DNA from: Candidatus Methanocomedens sp.
GTDB lineage: Archaea; Halobacteriota; Methanosarcinia; Methanosarcinales; Methanocomedenaceae
Reading direction: 5' to 3'
NCBI GenBank assembly: GCA_009649835.1
Contig: PYCK01000066.1
Coordinates: 1-6,392, forward strand
DNA length: 6,392 nt
The notes below the pieces were generated by a model. The model saw nothing but the letters and a program-made list of their open reading frames with translations, was not told the origin of the DNA and did not search any database. A program made the translations under genes and the position numbers. Positions 4,837 to 6,392 of the stretch are shown piece by piece. Each line of letters opens with the position of its first letter. The first letter of the stretch is position 1.

Positions 4837-6147
4837 ATGATTGAAAAGTATCCTGTAGTAATGACAATAGCAGGCTCAGATTCAGGCGGCGGTGCAGGTA
4901 TACAGGCTGACCTGAAGACCTTTGCAACACTGGGAGCCCACGGTACGTGTGCAATTACTTCTATCACTTCACAGAACACCACAGGCGTGCAGGATGTGCA
5001 TGACCTGCCGCCCGGTACTGTTGAATCCCAGATGCGGGCGGTGGCAATTGACATGAAGATCGCTTATGCCAAGACAGGTATGCTTTCATCGTCTGCTATT
5101 ATCACCAGGGTGGCAGAGATGGTCAGGGAGTACCAGATCCCGCTGGTGGTTGACCCGGTCATGGCGGCCGAGGCTGGAGACAGCCTGATCAGGCGCGAGG
5201 CTGTTACAACCCTGCAGGAGGAACTCATCCCGCTGGCAAGGGTACTGACACCCAATGTCGATGAGGCAGGGATACTCTCAGGTATCAGGATCAATGACCT
5301 GGATGATGCGAAGGAAGCGGCACGCCGCATTGTGGATTCGGGAGCAAATGCAGTAATTATCACAGGCGGGCACCTGGAGGGGGCTGACCTGCTGTATGAG
5401 GGCGTGGATTTTACGCTTGTGGACGGCGAACTGGTCAAGGGCGGGACCCACGGGGCAGGGTGCACCTATTCGGCGGCCCTGACTGTATTTCTTGCTGGCG
5501 GGGCCAGTCTCAGGGATGCGGCTGCGGGTGCCAAGCTGTTTGTGACCAGGGCTATTCTTGAAAGCCGGTCTGTCGGGCAGGGCGTGGGGCCTGTGAACCA
5601 GGTGCAGCATACGGTGAAGACTGCCTGGATGTACGAGGCAGTGGTGGATGTGCAGGAAGCGGTTGCCATACTGGAATCGTCCAGGGATTTTCCCCATCTT
5701 ATACCTGAAGTGGGCTGCAATGTTGCCAGTGCCATTCCTGATGCGTCCGGTACTGAGGATGTTTGTGCGGTGCGGGGGCGTATTGTCAGGTCGGGGGACC
5801 GTGTGCAGGCTGTGGGTTGTCCGGCCATGGGTGCCAGCAGGCATGTGGCAAGGATCGTGCTGGCTGCCATGCATCACGATGCCGGATTGCGGGCTGCCCT
5901 GAACATTCGTTATTCTGAGGATGTGCTGGAGGTGGCAAGGGATATGGGGCTGGCTGTGGCTTCATTTGACAGGGCGCATGAGCCCGAGGGTGTCAGTACT
6001 ATGGAATGGGGCACCCGGACTGCTATTGATAATTACAGGAAGCTCCACAACCGGGTGCCTGATATGGTGTATGACCAAGGAGCCTATGGTACGGCTGCTG
6101 GCGCACAGGGCTGTGGATGCTGCGGAGATGGGTGTGGAGATTGGTAG
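4837..6147 (+). CDS. thiDN: ThiD-ThiN fusion: HMP(-P) kinase / thiamine-phosphate synthase, C-terminus frameshifted
   Basis: A 436-residue two-domain thiamine enzyme as read. Residues 1 to about 255 are ThiD, which phosphorylates hydroxymethylpyrimidine and its monophosphate to HMP-PP. They show TIAGSDSGGGAGIQADLKTF near the start, VVDPVM around 105-110, LTPNVDEA, and the anion-hole motif GTHGAGC with C209. Residues about 262 onward are the archaeal ThiN domain, which joins HMP-PP to thiazole phosphate (VQEAVAILE, IPEVGCNVASAIPDA, PAMGASRHVARIVLAAM, NIRYSEDVLEVARDMGL, VSTMEWGTRTAI, PDMVYDQG). After VYDQGAYG the family's GKEP segment is missing. The frame runs into a cysteine-rich tail ending CGDW, while the expected ending is encoded in the next frame to a stop at 6166. 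ThiD should be intact; ThiN activity is doubtful if the sequence is correct. The start follows GAGGTGA at 4823-4829. It stands alone, without other thi genes. Confidence 0.88.
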   Translation: MIEKYPVVMTIAGSDSGGGAGIQADLKTFATLGAHGTCAITSITSQNTTGVQDVHDLPPGTVESQMRAVAIDMKIAYAKTGMLSSSAIITRVAEMVREYQIPLVVDPVMAAEAGDSLIRREAVTTLQEELIPLARVLTPNVDEAGILSGIRINDLDDAKEAARRIVDSGANAVIITGGHLEGADLLYEGVDFTLVDGELVKGGTHGAGCTYSAALTVFLAGGASLRDAAAGAKLFVTRAILESRSVGQGVGPVNQVQHTVKTAWMYEAVVDVQEAVAILESSRDFPHLIPEVGCNVASAIPDASGTEDVCAVRGRIVRSGDRVQAVGCPAMGASRHVARIVLAAMHHDAGLRAALNIRYSEDVLEVARDMGLAVASFDRAHEPEGVSTMEWGTRTAIDNYRKLHNRVPDMVYDQGAYGTAAGAQGCGCCGDGCGDW

Positions 6148-6166
6148 GAGGATGGGAGATAAATAG
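6077..6166 (+). pseudogene. Out-of-frame true C-terminus of ThiN
   Basis: In the frame one base ahead of thiDN, 6077 onward reads KEPMVRLLAHRAVDAAEMGV and continues to MGDK and a TAG at 6164-6166. This matches the ThiN family ending, in which the D-x-G-x-x-G-K-E-P-M motif is followed by an amphipathic helix. Bases 6077-6090 (AAGGAGCCTATGGT) encode GAYG-type residues in the thiDN frame and KEPM in this frame. A second tandem copy of these 14 bases would give VYDQGAYGKEPMVRLL in one continuous frame. The lesion is therefore inferred to be loss of one 14-bp repeat copy, or an assembly collapse. Confidence 0.78.
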
Positions 6167-6170
6167 CAGG

Positions 6171-6389
6171 ATGCTCAGGAAGGAGTTTCCCCATTTGAAG
6201 GAATGGTGCAGTGACTATCTATGGGCTTCGAGTTGCTACCACGGTTCCGTGGGCGCTGGCTGGGATGTGGTTGAGAAATATATGTCAGCACATAATATAT
6301 ACAGCATAATAGGTGGAAATCCTGAAAAATCGTCATATACCGGCGCTGTACATTTGTCCGGGGTATATCTGTCTGTGCAACACAGATAG
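6171..6389 (+). pseudogene. tnpA: C-terminal remnant of IS200/IS605-family TnpA (Y1 transposase)
   Basis: The 72-residue frame starting MLRKEFPHLKEW resembles the last third of IS200/IS605 Y1 transposases. It has the LRKEFP helix, a LWASSCYHGSVG segment matching the family's LW..(S/G)Y(F/Y)V.(S/T)VG strand, and a following helix VVEKYMSAH whose tyrosine (Y37 here) is at the position of the catalytic nucleophile. The first two thirds, including the HUH metal-binding motif, are absent. Upstream sequence in this frame (from about 6163, NSRM) merges into the end of thiDN. The last 30 residues show no family pattern and may be read-through. It cannot be active alone. It is too short and lacks a well-placed ribosome binding site, so expression is unlikely. 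Confidence 0.72.
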
Positions 6390-6390
6390 A
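6368..6390. repeat. 10-bp-stem hairpin at the end of the tnpA remnant
   Basis: TCTGTCTGTG (6368-6377) pairs with CACAGATAGA (6381-6390) around a CAA loop: nine Watson-Crick pairs and one G-T. It overlaps the stop codon of the remnant frame. IS200/IS605 elements carry subterminal hairpins recognised by TnpA, so this may be the right-end hairpin. A transcription terminator is the alternative, but no T-run is seen before the window ends. Confidence 0.6.
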
Positions 6391-6392
6391 AT

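Noticed and set aside
4727..4954. Minus-strand frame across the repeat element
   Set aside because: Its composition follows the GCAGAGG repeat and the reverse complement of thiD; no protein features.
5278..5877. Long minus-strand frames opposite thiDN
   Set aside because: They are shadows of a GC-rich coding strand; the thiDN frame shows clear ThiD and ThiN motifs throughout.

Overview
The window looks like a chromosomal segment of a methanogenic-type euryarchaeon, most plausibly Methanosarcinales or a related Methanomicrobia/ANME lineage. The grounds are an archaeal PhoU protein with an AbrB-type N-terminus, the archaeal GTPase/DUF2073/zinc-ribbon trio (OapABC, also called ArvABC), a ThiD-ThiN fusion used by archaea for thiamine synthesis, AT-rich TATA-like promoters, and a GCAGAGG-type intergenic hairpin repeat. 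Genus cannot be fixed from this sequence alone.

Layout: (1) 1-61, an AT-rich promoter with a perfect 8-bp-arm inverted repeat. (2) 62-2565, four plus-strand genes: AbrB-PhoU regulator, Era-like small GTPase (arvA), DUF2073 protein (arvB) and zinc-ribbon protein (arvC). arvA and arvB are 4 bp apart and the set is probably an operon. In haloarchaea this trio has been linked to extracellular vesicle formation. (3) 2578-3724, two minus-strand genes converging on arvC: a class I SAM methyltransferase followed by a small secreted protein of unknown function. (4) 3835-4590, a plus-strand lipoprotein with two OB-fold-like repeats, preceded by a perfect 14-bp tandem duplication. (5) 4591-4836, a gene-free stretch holding a composite inverted-repeat element of about 150 bp that looks like a MITE/REP unit and may carry the TATA box of the next gene. 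(6) 4837-6147, thiDN. (7) 6171-6389, the C-terminal remnant of an IS200/IS605 TnpA, ending in a hairpin.

The most notable observation is a probable frameshift at the very end of thiDN. The expected ThiN C-terminus (GKEPMVRLL... to MGDK, then stop) is present but in the next reading frame. Inserting one extra copy of the 14-mer at 6077-6090 restores the frame and the whole family motif, which points to collapse of a 14-bp direct repeat. The protein as read instead ends in an odd cysteine-rich tail. The restored stop codon lies right at the edge of the truncated transposase gene.

I saw no tRNA, rRNA, CRISPR array or recognisable riboswitch. The ArvABC cluster is a recently characterised system rather than an undescribed one. 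The less explained items are the PhoU linkage, the inverted repeat upstream of it, the composite repeat and the thiN lesion.
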